Shown here: positions 54,038 to 62,797 of the stretch, in pieces
Layout: every line of letters starts with the position of its first letter
Position numbering within the stretch: the stretch's first letter is position 1
Source of the DNA: Roseofilum acuticapitatum BLCC-M154
GTDB lineage: Bacteria; Cyanobacteriota; Cyanobacteriia; Cyanobacteriales; Desertifilaceae
Direction: 5' to 3'
Length of the DNA stretch: 64,000 bases
NCBI RefSeq assembly: GCF_030068475.1
Contig: NZ_JAQOSP010000066.1
Location: 44,318-108,317, forward strand
The notes under the pieces: model-generated
Told to the model about the DNA's origin: nothing
What the model saw: only the letters and a program-made list of their open reading frames with translations
Database searches by the model: none
Program-made: the position numbers and the translations under genes

Positions 54038-54484
54038 ATGCGATCGCCTTCTCTACTTCGTTCTGTGCAACTCGCTCTCGTAGCACTGCTCCTCATCCTA
54101 ACCTCTTGGAGCATCGCCCCCGATGCCTTCGCCCTCACCCAAATCCAACTCTCCGATCTCTCCTACGAAACCTGCCCTCCAGAAATGGGCGAAGGAGCAG
54201 TTACCAGTGGGGGTTTCTCTCAACCCGCTAACTGCTTTCTCATCCATGGAAAAGCCACCAACCCCACTGGAAAAACGGTTTATGATGCCGATATTTTTGG
54301 TCGCGTCTATGATGCCAACCGCAACCCAGTCATGCAAAATCGAACTCGTTTGGGACTCATTGAAGAAGTCCCACCGGGAGTCAGTGACTTTGAACTGAGA
54401 ATCTCAGTATCCGCCGATCAACCAACTCCCCTGATTCTAGAGCAATTCAAGGCTGCGGGTTTTGGGGGTCGAGTTCGCCGCTAA
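54038..54484 (+). CDS. FxLYD-type secreted protein
   Basis: 148 residues. Signal peptide 1-32 (VALLLILTSWSIAPDAFA). The mature part has C-P...C pair (ETCPPEM, ANCFLIHGKA) and a beta-sandwich pattern (GKATNPTGKTVYDADIFGRV, PPGVSDFELRISV) like FxLYD domain proteins that are widespread in cyanobacteria. Role unknown. The stop overlaps the stop of the convergent yggT gene by 4 bases. Confidence 0.8.
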   Translation: MRSPSLLRSVQLALVALLLILTSWSIAPDAFALTQIQLSDLSYETCPPEMGEGAVTSGGFSQPANCFLIHGKATNPTGKTVYDADIFGRVYDANRNPVMQNRTRLGLIEEVPPGVSDFELRISVSADQPTPLILEQFKAAGFGGRVRR

Positions 54485-54783
54485 AAGCCAAACGATCCTT
54501 GGGCAAAGGAAACCTGAAGACTCGTAAACAGACTGGTTAAAAATTGGAGCAAGAAAATTGCCAAAATCGGCGAAAAGTCTAATCCTCCCAAGGGCGGAAT
54601 AATCGACCGGAAAATATTCAGATAGGGATCGGTAAGCTGACTGAGCAGGGAAAATGGGGGGTCGAACCAGTTGATACTGGGGAACCAACTCAATAAAACT
54701 CGAATAATGAGTAAGACAAAGTAAATTTGACAAAATGTCGCTAGGGTGCTTGCAAGCAAGTACATAGGGATTCTATTCCTCAA
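54481..54783 (-). CDS. YggT family membrane protein
   Basis: 100 residues with two YggT-type membrane helices (about 9-32, FCQIYFVLLIIRVLLSWFP, and 70-92) and the family signature LTDPYLNIFRSIIPPLGGLDFSP. Related proteins (YlmG/CcmB-related plastid homologues) act in membrane and division-site organisation or cytochrome b6 maturation. Start may be ATG 54783 or 54765 (MYLLAST). Confidence 0.88.
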   Translation of the reverse strand: MRNRIPMYLLASTLATFCQIYFVLLIIRVLLSWFPSINWFDPPFSLLSQLTDPYLNIFRSIIPPLGGLDFSPILAIFLLQFLTSLFTSLQVSFAQGSFGF

Positions 54784-54865
54784 AGATTTATACGATCGCT
54801 TGTCTTCTAATGTACCGGATCGCTTCCCCGAAGTGGCAGGGCAATTCCCGAACTGGTTGAAGGAG

Positions 54866-54920
54866 ATGGGGGATGGGGAGATGGGGGAGATTCCCTATTC
54901 CCCATTCCCTATTCTCCATT
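54866..54920. repeat. Heptanucleotide-type repeats (GGGAGAT / CCCTATT / CCCCATT)
   Basis: Runs of GGGGAGAT and CCCTATTCCCCATTCCC between the yggT start and the 3' end of the gene at 54909; the last residues of that gene lie in or beside it. Confidence 0.7.
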
Positions 54921-55217
54921 TTCAGAAGAAACCTTATTCATGTTTCCGAGTTGGTCGCGCACATCGTCAATAGTTTCATTGAGTTGGGCGATTTTGTTTT
55001 CTAGGCTACGACGGGCGGCTTCAATTTCGGCATCAGCCCTGAAATCGAGATCGCTGTTTTTGAGTTGATTGGGAGCATTGCCGTTTAAAAATTCATCCGA
55101 GTCCAGGCTGTCATTGCGGCGATTGGCTAGGGTTGCCCCTAAAATACCGCCGATAACCCCCCCGACTAAGGAGCCGAGTAAAAATCCAGTGGAAAAATTG
55201 TTATTAGATTGACTCAT
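54909..55217 (-). CDS. Glycine-zipper/YtxH-like small membrane protein
   Basis: 102 residues. A glycine-rich membrane helix at about 9-31 (TGFLLGSLVGGVIGGILGAT) followed by a hydrophilic C-terminus with a coiled coil (EIEAARRSLENKIAQLNETI, about 65-92). This is the YtxH/gas-vesicle-GvpP-like plan of small envelope proteins. Function unknown. Confidence 0.7.
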   Translation of the reverse strand: MSQSNNNFSTGFLLGSLVGGVIGGILGATLANRRNDSLDSDEFLNGNAPNQLKNSDLDFRADAEIEAARRSLENKIAQLNETIDDVRDQLGNMNKVSSENGE

Positions 55218-55300
55218 ATGCTTAGGTGAGGTGAAGCTTTATTTCTAGGTTAACGGTTATGGGGGATGAATGAGGAATTTTCTCGCAGTCGGTTTTGAGA

Positions 55301-55951
55301 TTAGGTTCCAAAGGTGCGATCGCCCGCATCTCCTAAGCCGGGTACAATAAATCCTTGGGAGTTCAGTTCCGGGTCAATACAAGCGGTATACACCTTCAGA
55401 GCCGGATAATTTTCATTCAGCTTTTGCAGAGCTGGAGGCGCAGCCACCACCGAGACAATCCGGACAAACTGCGGATCGATTCCCCGTTGAGTGAGTTCCT
55501 GCAACGCTAAGGTAATGCTCCCTCCAGTCGCTAACATCGGTTCTGGAATTAAAATCCGGGTTTCAGGGGTGAACTCTGAGGGCAGTTTGTTTAGGTAACA
55601 ACTCGGTTCTAGGGTTTCTTCATCACGAGCCAGACCCAGATGATACACTTTCGCTAAAGGCAGTAGGGCTTGAGAGCCTTCGAGCAGTGCCAAACCTGCC
55701 CGTAAGATGGGAACCACGGCTACGGGAATTTCTGGATTAACGAGAGTCGCTTCACAAGGGGCTAGAGGCGTTTCTAGGGTAGTTTGGAAGGTGGGTAACC
55801 AGTCTCGAACCGCTTCATAGGTGAGCCAGCGTCCGAGTTCTGTCATCGCTGTGCGAAAGAGAGCGCTAGGGGTGTGGCGATCGCGAGCAACCGCCAACCA
55901 ATGTTGAATCAGGGGATGGGGAGGGACATGAACGTGCAGTTGAAAAGTCAT
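55301..55951 (-). CDS. upp: Uracil phosphoribosyltransferase
   Basis: 216 residues from ATG 55951 (MTFQLHVHVPPHPL); a start 7 codons upstream is possible. It salvages uracil to UMP using PRPP. Conserved: HPLIQHWLAVARD, VVPILRAGLALLEG, the PRPP loop IPEPMLATGGS (usual DPMLATGGS, here with EPM) and GLGDAGDRTFGT at the C-terminus that contacts uracil. Full length; single gene. Confidence 0.93.
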   Translation of the reverse strand: MTFQLHVHVPPHPLIQHWLAVARDRHTPSALFRTAMTELGRWLTYEAVRDWLPTFQTTLETPLAPCEATLVNPEIPVAVVPILRAGLALLEGSQALLPLAKVYHLGLARDEETLEPSCYLNKLPSEFTPETRILIPEPMLATGGSITLALQELTQRGIDPQFVRIVSVVAAPPALQKLNENYPALKVYTACIDPELNSQGFIVPGLGDAGDRTFGT

Positions 55952-56029
55952 GGATGTGTGAGGATAAACCAAACAATAGTTTACAATTTAAAGGTTGGAC
56001 TTCTAAATATTTATTTCGCTTCCTAAGTC

Positions 56030-57541
56030 ATGCCTGCTCAGTCTTCTTCCCCTGATTATGATGTCATTGTGATTGGTTCCGGTATTGGTGGACTCGTCAC
56101 CGCCACCCAACTCGCTGCTAAAGGCGCTCAAGTTTTAGTGTTGGAAAGTTATTTAATTCCAGGGGGAAGTGCGGGCTATTTCGAGCGCAATGGCTATCGG
56201 TTTGATGTGGGAGCCTCGATGATTTTTGGCTTCGGAAAACAGGGAACGACCAATTTGCTCACCCGCGCCCTGAATGCAGTAGACATGAGTTTAGATACTT
56301 ATCCCGATCCGGTACAAATCCATTATCATTTGCCAGGGGGCTTAGAGCTGAAAGTCCATCGGGAGTATGAGGCATTTATTCAGGAATTGAGCGATCGCTT
56401 CCCCCATGAACGAGAAGGTATCCGTAAATTCTATGATGAATGTTGGCGTGTGTTTAATTGCCTCAATGCCATGGAATTGCTCTCTCTAGAAGAACCGCGA
56501 TATTTAATGCGCGTCTTTTTCCAAAATCCCTTGGCTTGTTTGGGTTTGGTCAAATATCTACCGCAAAATGTGGGGCAAATTGCTCGCCGGTATATCCACG
56601 ATCCTCAACTGCTCAAATTTATCGACATTGAATGCTATTGTTGGTCAGTTGTCCCCGCCGAACTCACCCCCATGATTAACGCCGGAATGGTCTTTTCCGA
56701 TCGCCATTATGGAGGCATTAACTATCCCAAAGGCGGAGTCGGACAAATTGCCCAAAAACTCGTCGAAGGACTAGAGAAAAAAGGCAGCACCATTCTCTAC
56801 AAATCCAGAGTTAAACAAATTCTCCTCGAAAAAAACAAAGCGGTGGGCGTAGAATTAGTCAATGGACAACGCTACACCGCTCGCCGCGTCGTCTCCAATG
56901 CCACTCGCTGGAATACCTTTGAATCCCTACTGCCCTCCGAAACCCTACCCCCAGCCGAACAAAGTTGGCAAGAACGCTATCAAAAATCCCCCAGTTTTGT
57001 TAGCCTCCATTTAGGCGTTAAAGCATCTGTTTTACCCGAAGGCACAGAATGCCACCATATTTTGCTTGAAGACTGGGAGAAAATGGAAGCCTCCCATGGT
57101 ACAATTTTTGTCTCCATTCCCACCTTACTCGATCCAAATTTAGCCCCTCCCGGTTATCATATTATCCACACCTTTACCCCCAGTTGGATCGACCAATGGC
57201 AAGGATTAACCCCGAAAAAATATGAAGCTCAAAAAGAGGAAATTGCGAACCAAATCATTAACCGCTTAGAAGCTATTTTTCCTGGATTAGGACAGGGATT
57301 AGACTATGAGGAAGTGGGCACACCCCGCACCCATCGCCGCTTCCTCAATCGCCAAGATGGAACCTATGGCCCGATTCCGAAACGCAAGTTGTTAGGATTA
57401 GTTGGAATGCCTTTTAATCGTACCAGTATCCCTGGATTATATTGTGTTGGGGATAGCACTTTTCCTGGACAAGGCTTAAATGCAGTTGCCTTTTCTGGAT
57501 TTGCTTGCGCTCACCGCATAGCGGTAGATTTGGGATTGTAG
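56030..57541 (+). CDS. crtH: Carotene (prolycopene) isomerase CrtISO
   Basis: 503 residues. Converts poly-cis lycopene to the all-trans form in cyanobacterial carotenoid synthesis. FAD-binding Rossmann motif [14 protein letters not shown] (about 13-26), [40 protein letters not shown], the [13 protein letters not shown] segment and the C-terminal dinucleotide-fold [19 protein letters not shown] are all as in CrtH. No other crt genes are in view. An intergenic hairpin follows the stop. Confidence 0.94.
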   Translation: MPAQSSSPDYDVIVIGSGIGGLVTATQLAAKGAQVLVLESYLIPGGSAGYFERNGYRFDVGASMIFGFGKQGTTNLLTRALNAVDMSLDTYPDPVQIHYHLPGGLELKVHREYEAFIQELSDRFPHEREGIRKFYDECWRVFNCLNAMELLSLEEPRYLMRVFFQNPLACLGLVKYLPQNVGQIARRYIHDPQLLKFIDIECYCWSVVPAELTPMINAGMVFSDRHYGGINYPKGGVGQIAQKLVEGLEKKGSTILYKSRVKQILLEKNKAVGVELVNGQRYTARRVVSNATRWNTFESLLPSETLPPAEQSWQERYQKSPSFVSLHLGVKASVLPEGTECHHILLEDWEKMEASHGTIFVSIPTLLDPNLAPPGYHIIHTFTPSWIDQWQGLTPKKYEAQKEEIANQIINRLEAIFPGLGQGLDYEEVGTPRTHRRFLNRQDGTYGPIPKRKLLGLVGMPFNRTSIPGLYCVGDSTFPGQGLNAVAFSGFACAHRIAVDLGL

Positions 57542-57555
57542 CCCTCATCCCCCAA

Positions 57556-57579
57556 CCCCTTCTCCCACAGGAGAAGGGG
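57556..57579. repeat. Perfect 10-bp hairpin after crtH
   Basis: CCCCTTCTCC (57556-57565) and GGAGAAGGGG (57570-57579) with a 4-base loop. It could end crtH transcripts but lacks a T-run. The sequence CCCTCATCCCCCAACCCC before it is of a type dispersed in cyanobacterial genomes. Confidence 0.75.
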
Positions 57580-57612
57580 AGTAGAAGTCCCTATCAAGAA
57601 CCTAAAGAAAAA

Positions 57613-59478
57613 ATGCCTGCACCAGATCCAGAAAACTTATCTTTAAGCGATCGCTATTCTGCATTTATCCAGCAAATTGTTACCGATACTCTGAAGGGAA
57701 AGATTGGCTCAAAAGAGTATGTTTATCGGCAATTGGTAATACAGCTACAAGCAGAACCGGGTACGGGGGAGATTTTTGAACGATGTTTAATGGAGCAAAT
57801 CAGGCGGGCTGAAAATCAAATGGAGTCTGCACCAGATGAGTTAAAGCAAGCCAAAGCCCAGCGTCAAGTGAGAGCGCTTCGCACTTTGGAAGAAGGATGG
57901 AATCGATACCAAGAGACTCAAAGGACGCAAAATGCATGTAGTGATGCGGTTGCTCAATTAATCAATGCCGATGAGGGCGATCGCCTCTTGGTTCTCCTAG
58001 AACTTCTCGATCGCAACCAAACTCAAGCTTTGAGCAGCAAAGAAATAATATCCTTAGCCAAAGAACTAGAGCAACTGGGAGACTCCGATGGCGATCGCCA
58101 GATGGTGGCTGAACTTCACACTCTAGCAGCAGGGCTGAAACAAGGTTTGTCGGTGTACAGCGCTCTGGACTTATTGGGATGGTTATACGAAAAGTCTCAA
58201 TTGGGATTTGCCTCCACAACAGATACCCATAATCCTTGGGCTTATTGGGCAAAACAGATGAGCCGTCCATTACCCAAACGCTTTTTCAGCGAACAATCCC
58301 AGAATCAATCTGCCCTCTCTCTCGCTCAAGAACAAACCCATTTAGATTTAAGTGCTTGGGTAGAATTAATGGTTCTATTGCAAGGCATCCAAGAGGGTTT
58401 AGTGAGCTGGTTTGATCAACAACCCTATAATATTAAGGCGGGCAATGATGCGGCGGCTTCAACTTTCCTCACCTTTGCTATTATCTGGTGCGAATTAAGC
58501 AGTGGATTTCATCAAGCCGAGCAACTTTTACCAGGCGATCGCGATCGCTTGGGTAATGCTTGTTTTCAAATTGCCCTGCAAATTTTGCGCTCTTTTGCCC
58601 AACGGGATAATTTTCCCCTCTATGGTGGGGTATTTGCCTCCTTTACGGGTAAAACCTTTCGGGAAACCATTGCTTATCTCGATCGCCCCCTGAAAACCCT
58701 AGAGAAAACCCAGGAGAAGGCACGTATTCTTACCGTATTGGGCTATTCTCAGCAATGGATGGGGCATCGCGATCGCGCCCTTATTTTACATGAAGAAGCC
58801 CTCAATTTAGCCCGTCAAGACGGCGATCGCCATTGTGAAGTCGCTAACTTAAACCATTTGAGTCGCTTGCAGCTCAGTCAAGGAGAGTTTCTAGCGGCGA
58901 TCGATCTCGGACAACGCGCCCTCTTATTTTCCCGTCAGATCGGCGATCCATTAGGGGAGATTAATGCGATCGCCAATTTGGGCTATGCCCAAGTTCGTCA
59001 AGCTCAACAACAAGAACATATCGACATCTCGGAAATTGAATCCTGTATAGAAAGACTCCAACGAGCCATCACACGATTAGAAAAACATCCCGATTTTCCA
59101 TCAGCCGTCTTTTGTACTTTAGCCATGGGAATTGCCTATTTAATCCTAGATCAGAGCAATAATGCCCAATCCTATTTAGAACAAAGTCTAGCCCTATCGA
59201 TTCAATTAGGAAACTTAGAATTAGAAGGCTTAAGTCATGCCAATCTCGGCGAAGTCAACTATCAACTCGGTCAACTTCCCTTAGCTGTACTGCACACCTG
59301 CCTAGGAATGTATTTATTAGAGCAAAAAAATAGTGCAGAACACAAACAAGTTGCCAATTTAGCCGCGATTTTAAAAGGAAAATTAGGAGCAGAAGCCTTT
59401 AAAAACATTTTACAAGAACAGCGATCGCAAATCATCTCTAGAATTGGTATAGATGGATTTGATTATATAATCGAATAA
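57613..59478 (+). CDS. TPR-repeat protein
   Basis: 621 residues from ATG 57613 (MPAPDPENLSLSDRY); the frame is open further upstream through the hairpin but that part looks non-coding. The N-terminal 330 residues are helical without recognised family; about residues 385-600 contain TPR units (ARILTVLGYSQQWMGHRDRA, ANLNHLSRLQLSQGEFLAAI, INAIANLGYAQVRQAQQ, GLSHANLGEVNYQLGQLPLA). Probably a cytoplasmic protein-interaction scaffold. Partner unknown. Confidence 0.8.
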   Translation: MPAPDPENLSLSDRYSAFIQQIVTDTLKGKIGSKEYVYRQLVIQLQAEPGTGEIFERCLMEQIRRAENQMESAPDELKQAKAQRQVRALRTLEEGWNRYQETQRTQNACSDAVAQLINADEGDRLLVLLELLDRNQTQALSSKEIISLAKELEQLGDSDGDRQMVAELHTLAAGLKQGLSVYSALDLLGWLYEKSQLGFASTTDTHNPWAYWAKQMSRPLPKRFFSEQSQNQSALSLAQEQTHLDLSAWVELMVLLQGIQEGLVSWFDQQPYNIKAGNDAAASTFLTFAIIWCELSSGFHQAEQLLPGDRDRLGNACFQIALQILRSFAQRDNFPLYGGVFASFTGKTFRETIAYLDRPLKTLEKTQEKARILTVLGYSQQWMGHRDRALILHEEALNLARQDGDRHCEVANLNHLSRLQLSQGEFLAAIDLGQRALLFSRQIGDPLGEINAIANLGYAQVRQAQQQEHIDISEIESCIERLQRAITRLEKHPDFPSAVFCTLAMGIAYLILDQSNNAQSYLEQSLALSIQLGNLELEGLSHANLGEVNYQLGQLPLAVLHTCLGMYLLEQKNSAEHKQVANLAAILKGKLGAEAFKNILQEQRSQIISRIGIDGFDYIIE

Positions 59479-59514
59479 AATAATTTAGATTCTTCTACTC
59501 AAACAATCCCTAAA

Positions 59515-60552
59515 ATGAACAAAAATACCCCTATTTCTCGGCGAAATTTTCTACATATCAGTTCCTTCGGATTAGGTAGTAGTCTATTATCAACATCCTC
59601 AGCTCCCTCAACTCAATTAAAATCCTTAGACCCCATAAAACTCGCCCTTGACTGGAAAGCAGAAGGCGAATATGGAGGATTTTACCAAGCATTAGCCACT
59701 GGAATTTATCAAGATCATGGCTTAGATGTAACGATCCGCCCCGTCAATCCCCAAACCAATAATACCCAGCTCCTCCTAGGGGGTGTAGTAGACTTTAGCA
59801 TAGGCGCTTCATTAAATAGTTTCAAAGCCATAGAGCAGAACATTCCTCTGGTTACTGTCGCCGCAATGTTTCAGAAAAATATTCAAATTCTGTTAACCCA
59901 TCCAGGAGTGGGAAATGAATCTCTCGCTGACTTACAAGGAAAACCCATTTTTATTTCGGCTGCCGCCAGATTTACTTATTGGCCCATTCTCAAACAAAAA
60001 TATGGATTTACAGATAATCAAATTCGTCCCTATAATTCTAATATGGCTCCGTTTTTAGCAGATAAAAATTCTGCCCAACAAGGAATTTTAACCTCGGAAC
60101 CCTATAGTATTGAAAAACAAGGAGGCTTTAAGCCAGTTATCCATCTCTTGGCAGATGCGGGTTATAATCCCTATTCTTTTACCATTAAGACGACTCAAAA
60201 CTTTGCCAATCATCATCCAGATTTAGTCCATCGGTTTCTGGATGCTTCCATTCGGGGATGGTATAGCTATTTAGATAATCCCCAACCCGGTTATCAGTTG
60301 ATCAAGCAAGATAATCCAGATATCGATGATGATTTGTTAAATTATAGTTTCCATCAATTAAAAGAATATAACTTGATGACTTTAGGAGAGGCAAAAACAT
60401 TAGGGATTGGCGCAATGACAGATGAACGTTGGCAGGCTTTTTTCCAGTCTACAGTTGATTTTGGAATGGTAGATCCTGGGGTAGATTATCATCAAGCCTA
60501 TACCCTAAAATTTGTGAATAAGGGAGTTGACTATTATCAACAGTCGGTTTAA
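59515..60552 (+). CDS. ABC transporter substrate-binding protein (NMT1/THI5-like, ThiY/SsuA type)
   Basis: 345 residues. N-terminus SRRNFLHISSFGLG is a twin-Arg-like signal. The mature part begins with LDWKAEGEYGGFYQALATG, the pattern of THI5/NMT1-like proteins that bind pyrimidine precursors of thiamin, sulfonates or similar organic molecules. First gene of a three-gene importer with the ATPase (60571) and permease (61428). No thiamin-pyrophosphate riboswitch is visible upstream, as the gap is only 36 bases. Confidence 0.87.
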   Translation: MNKNTPISRRNFLHISSFGLGSSLLSTSSAPSTQLKSLDPIKLALDWKAEGEYGGFYQALATGIYQDHGLDVTIRPVNPQTNNTQLLLGGVVDFSIGASLNSFKAIEQNIPLVTVAAMFQKNIQILLTHPGVGNESLADLQGKPIFISAAARFTYWPILKQKYGFTDNQIRPYNSNMAPFLADKNSAQQGILTSEPYSIEKQGGFKPVIHLLADAGYNPYSFTIKTTQNFANHHPDLVHRFLDASIRGWYSYLDNPQPGYQLIKQDNPDIDDDLLNYSFHQLKEYNLMTLGEAKTLGIGAMTDERWQAFFQSTVDFGMVDPGVDYHQAYTLKFVNKGVDYYQQSV

Positions 60553-60570
60553 CCAGGTAAGGATGGCTTT

Positions 60571-61353
60571 ATGGATATCAAAAAACCGATTATTACCCTA
60601 GAAAATGTAGGCAAACGTTTCGATCAAGAAAATTGGGCGATCGCCGATCTCAATCTTAACATCTATCCCGCAGAGATTATCAGCCTCGTCGGGCCGTCAG
60701 GATGCGGCAAAAGTACCCTACTGCGGCTCATTTCCGGCTTGACTTCCCTGAGTTCTGGGACGCTACACTGGGAAAAATCGAGTCAGAATCAGCAATTTGC
60801 ATTTGTGTTTCAAGATGCAGCTTTAATGCCTTGGGCCAAGGTTTGGCATAATGTTTACTTACCGCTTAAACTGGCAGGTGTGTCGAAGAAAAATGCCCAG
60901 GATAAGATTCAAGAAACTCTGGAATTAGTGAAATTATCACAAGTGGCTCAATCCTATCCCCGACAACTTTCAGGAGGGATGAAAATGCGGGTTTCTATTG
61001 CTAGGGCGCTGGTGAATAATCCCGAAGTGTTATTAATGGATGAGCCGTTTGGAGCCTTAGATGATATTACCCGTACTCAGTTAAATGATGAACTATTAAA
61101 TTTGTGGAGCAAAAAACAGTGGACAATTGTGTTTGTTACCCATAATATCTATGAAGCGGTTTATTTATCCCATCGAGTGGTGGTGATGGGAACTGCTCCC
61201 GGACGCATTGTTGCTGAAATTGCCATTGATGAACCCTATCCCCGCAATCCGAATTTTCGGGGAGCGATCGCCTATACTGAGTATTATCAACAAGTCGCCA
61301 CTGCCCTATCCCAAGCTATAGTCGATGGCAACGACAATGAGACCCATTTTTAA
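60571..61353 (+). CDS. ABC transporter ATP-binding protein (SsuB/ThiZ/TauB type)
   Basis: 260 residues. Walker A GPSGCGKST (41-49), Q-loop VFQDAALMPW, signature LSGGMKMRVSIARAL, Walker B LLMDEPFGALDD and switch His in VTHNIYEAVYLSHR; all present. Located 18 bases after the binding-protein gene. The stop codon and last residues (DNETHF) run into a heptanucleotide repeat. It would energise the permease encoded at 61428. Confidence 0.93.
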   Translation: MDIKKPIITLENVGKRFDQENWAIADLNLNIYPAEIISLVGPSGCGKSTLLRLISGLTSLSSGTLHWEKSSQNQQFAFVFQDAALMPWAKVWHNVYLPLKLAGVSKKNAQDKIQETLELVKLSQVAQSYPRQLSGGMKMRVSIARALVNNPEVLLMDEPFGALDDITRTQLNDELLNLWSKKQWTIVFVTHNIYEAVYLSHRVVVMGTAPGRIVAEIAIDEPYPRNPNFRGAIAYTEYYQQVATALSQAIVDGNDNETHF

Positions 61354-61426
61354 TTTTTAATTGATACAACGACCAAGACCCATTTTTAATTTTTAATTTT
61401 TAATTTTTAATTTTTAATTGATACAT
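61344..61426. repeat. Heptanucleotide repeat (ATTTTTA)n, duplicated block
   Basis: GACCCATTTTTAATTTTTAA and TTGATACAAC occur twice: the second copy carries about five ATTTTTA units. Fills the gap between the ATPase and permease genes and includes the ATPase stop. Confidence 0.8.
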
Positions 61427-61427
61427 C

Positions 61428-62228
61428 ATGCCAGAATTGCGCCGTCTGTTTTCCCTGGAAACCCTCGCCCCCCTCGCTCTGGGAATACTCGTACTTTCCG
61501 TTTGGGAGGTCTCCGTATCCCTCACCCATACCCCTAGCTATATCCTTCCGGGGCCGATTCTGATTCTCAAAACCCTCATTGCAGATGGCTCAATTCTCCT
61601 TCCTGCCATGTTAGTAACCTTCAAAATTACCCTCGTAGCCTTTCTGGTCGCCATCATTTCTGGGGTATCCCTAGCGATGATTATGGCACAGAGTAAGTGG
61701 ATTGAAAAAAGTCTCTATCCCTACGCGATTATACTGCAAACCCTTCCCATGGCGGCGATCGCTCCCCTCATCATCATTTGGCTGCGTAATAATACCTTTG
61801 CCGCCCTCGTCATCTGTGCCTGGATTATCGCCTTCTTTCCCATCGTCTCCAACACCACCTTCGGCCTCAATAGTTTAGACCCTAACCTCAAAGACCTCTT
61901 CAAACTCTACAGAGCCTCCCCATGGCAAACCCTACTCTATCTCAGACTCCCCAGCGCCCTCCCCTACTTCTTCACCGGATTACGCATTAGCGGCGGACTC
62001 GCCCTAATTGGCGCTGTCGTTGCCGAAATTGTCGCCGGTACAGGGGGCGCTAATTCCGGACTCGCCTACCAAATTCTCCTGGCCAGTTATAACCTGCAAA
62101 TTCCCCGTATGTTTGCCGCATTATTACTGATTAGTATCTTGGGCATTTTAATCTTTATCGTCTTAAACCGTTTATCCAGCCTGAGCCTAGGGCAATGGCA
62201 TGAAAGTTCAACCTCCCTAGACCGCTAA
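61428..62228 (+). CDS. ABC transporter permease (SsuC/ThiX/TauC type)
   Basis: 266 residues, six predicted membrane helices (about 13-33, 65-88, 102-122, 126-146, 185-205, 220-242). EAA-loop sequence FKLYRASPWQTLLYLRLPSALP (about 162-183, two adjoining pieces) contacts the ATPase. The family imports organic substrates such as sulfonates, taurine or thiamin pyrimidines. Last gene of the three-gene importer. Substrate uncertain. Confidence 0.9.
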   Translation: MPELRRLFSLETLAPLALGILVLSVWEVSVSLTHTPSYILPGPILILKTLIADGSILLPAMLVTFKITLVAFLVAIISGVSLAMIMAQSKWIEKSLYPYAIILQTLPMAAIAPLIIIWLRNNTFAALVICAWIIAFFPIVSNTTFGLNSLDPNLKDLFKLYRASPWQTLLYLRLPSALPYFFTGLRISGGLALIGAVVAEIVAGTGGANSGLAYQILLASYNLQIPRMFAALLLISILGILIFIVLNRLSSLSLGQWHESSTSLDR

Positions 62229-62471
62229 ACTCCGTAATTATCCAGGACAACTCTTAAGAAAAAATTAAAAATCAGCGAAAATACTGGATATTTCTCCGGG
62301 AAATTGCCAGAATATAATATTACTAGGACATAAGTGTAAAAGCTCAATATCTATCCATTTTTCCATGAAATCTTCCATAAAATCCGTGCTTGAAGGGCTT
62401 GGAGAAATGCATAGGATCGCTAGACACGACGATAGCAATGGTGCAGTTCATCTTTTGGGAGTATCGAGATT

Positions 62472-62669
62472 ATGATTCGCGAAGTCGTTCAACAAGCCCT
62501 CTCTACCGGATACCTGAGCTTGGCCGATGAGGAGCATCTACGGTCACTGATGCTCAAACCCTATGGTTTAGAAGATCTTCAAGCCTTCTGGAAATTACAG
62601 AGGGCCACCATGGAAGGGTATGTCAAACAAGAATCCCGTGAGATGAGACAAACCTGCTTAGTCGGTTAA
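62472..62669 (+). CDS. Small hypothetical protein, family shared with 2057-2344
   Basis: 65 residues, MIREVVQQALSTGYLSLADE then LQAFWKLQRATMEGYVKQES. GGGAG lies 9 bases before the ATG as a ribosome site. The core matches the protein at 2057 (see there): helix, [STG]-G-x-L-[ST]-LAD turn, helix. Two members in one window suggest a multicopy family of small soluble helical proteins; function unknown. Confidence 0.65.
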   Translation: MIREVVQQALSTGYLSLADEEHLRSLMLKPYGLEDLQAFWKLQRATMEGYVKQESREMRQTCLVG

Positions 62670-62797
62670 GAATACGCAAATCTTCAAGAAAACTCAATCT
62701 TGGGGTTGCCAATCTCCGGAAAACTACGGAATTATAGGGTAGATCCCTCTAGATTTCTAGAAATCTGTGTCCCTTAGCGAAACGTTGCACCACGATC

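Noticed and set aside
54098..54337. Antisense frame in the FxLYD-type gene
   Set aside because: The plus-strand frame has a signal peptide and family-like pattern; the antisense has none.
57505..57612. N-terminal extension of the TPR protein gene
   Set aside because: It would translate the end of crtH and the intergenic hairpin; ATG 57613 begins protein-like sequence.
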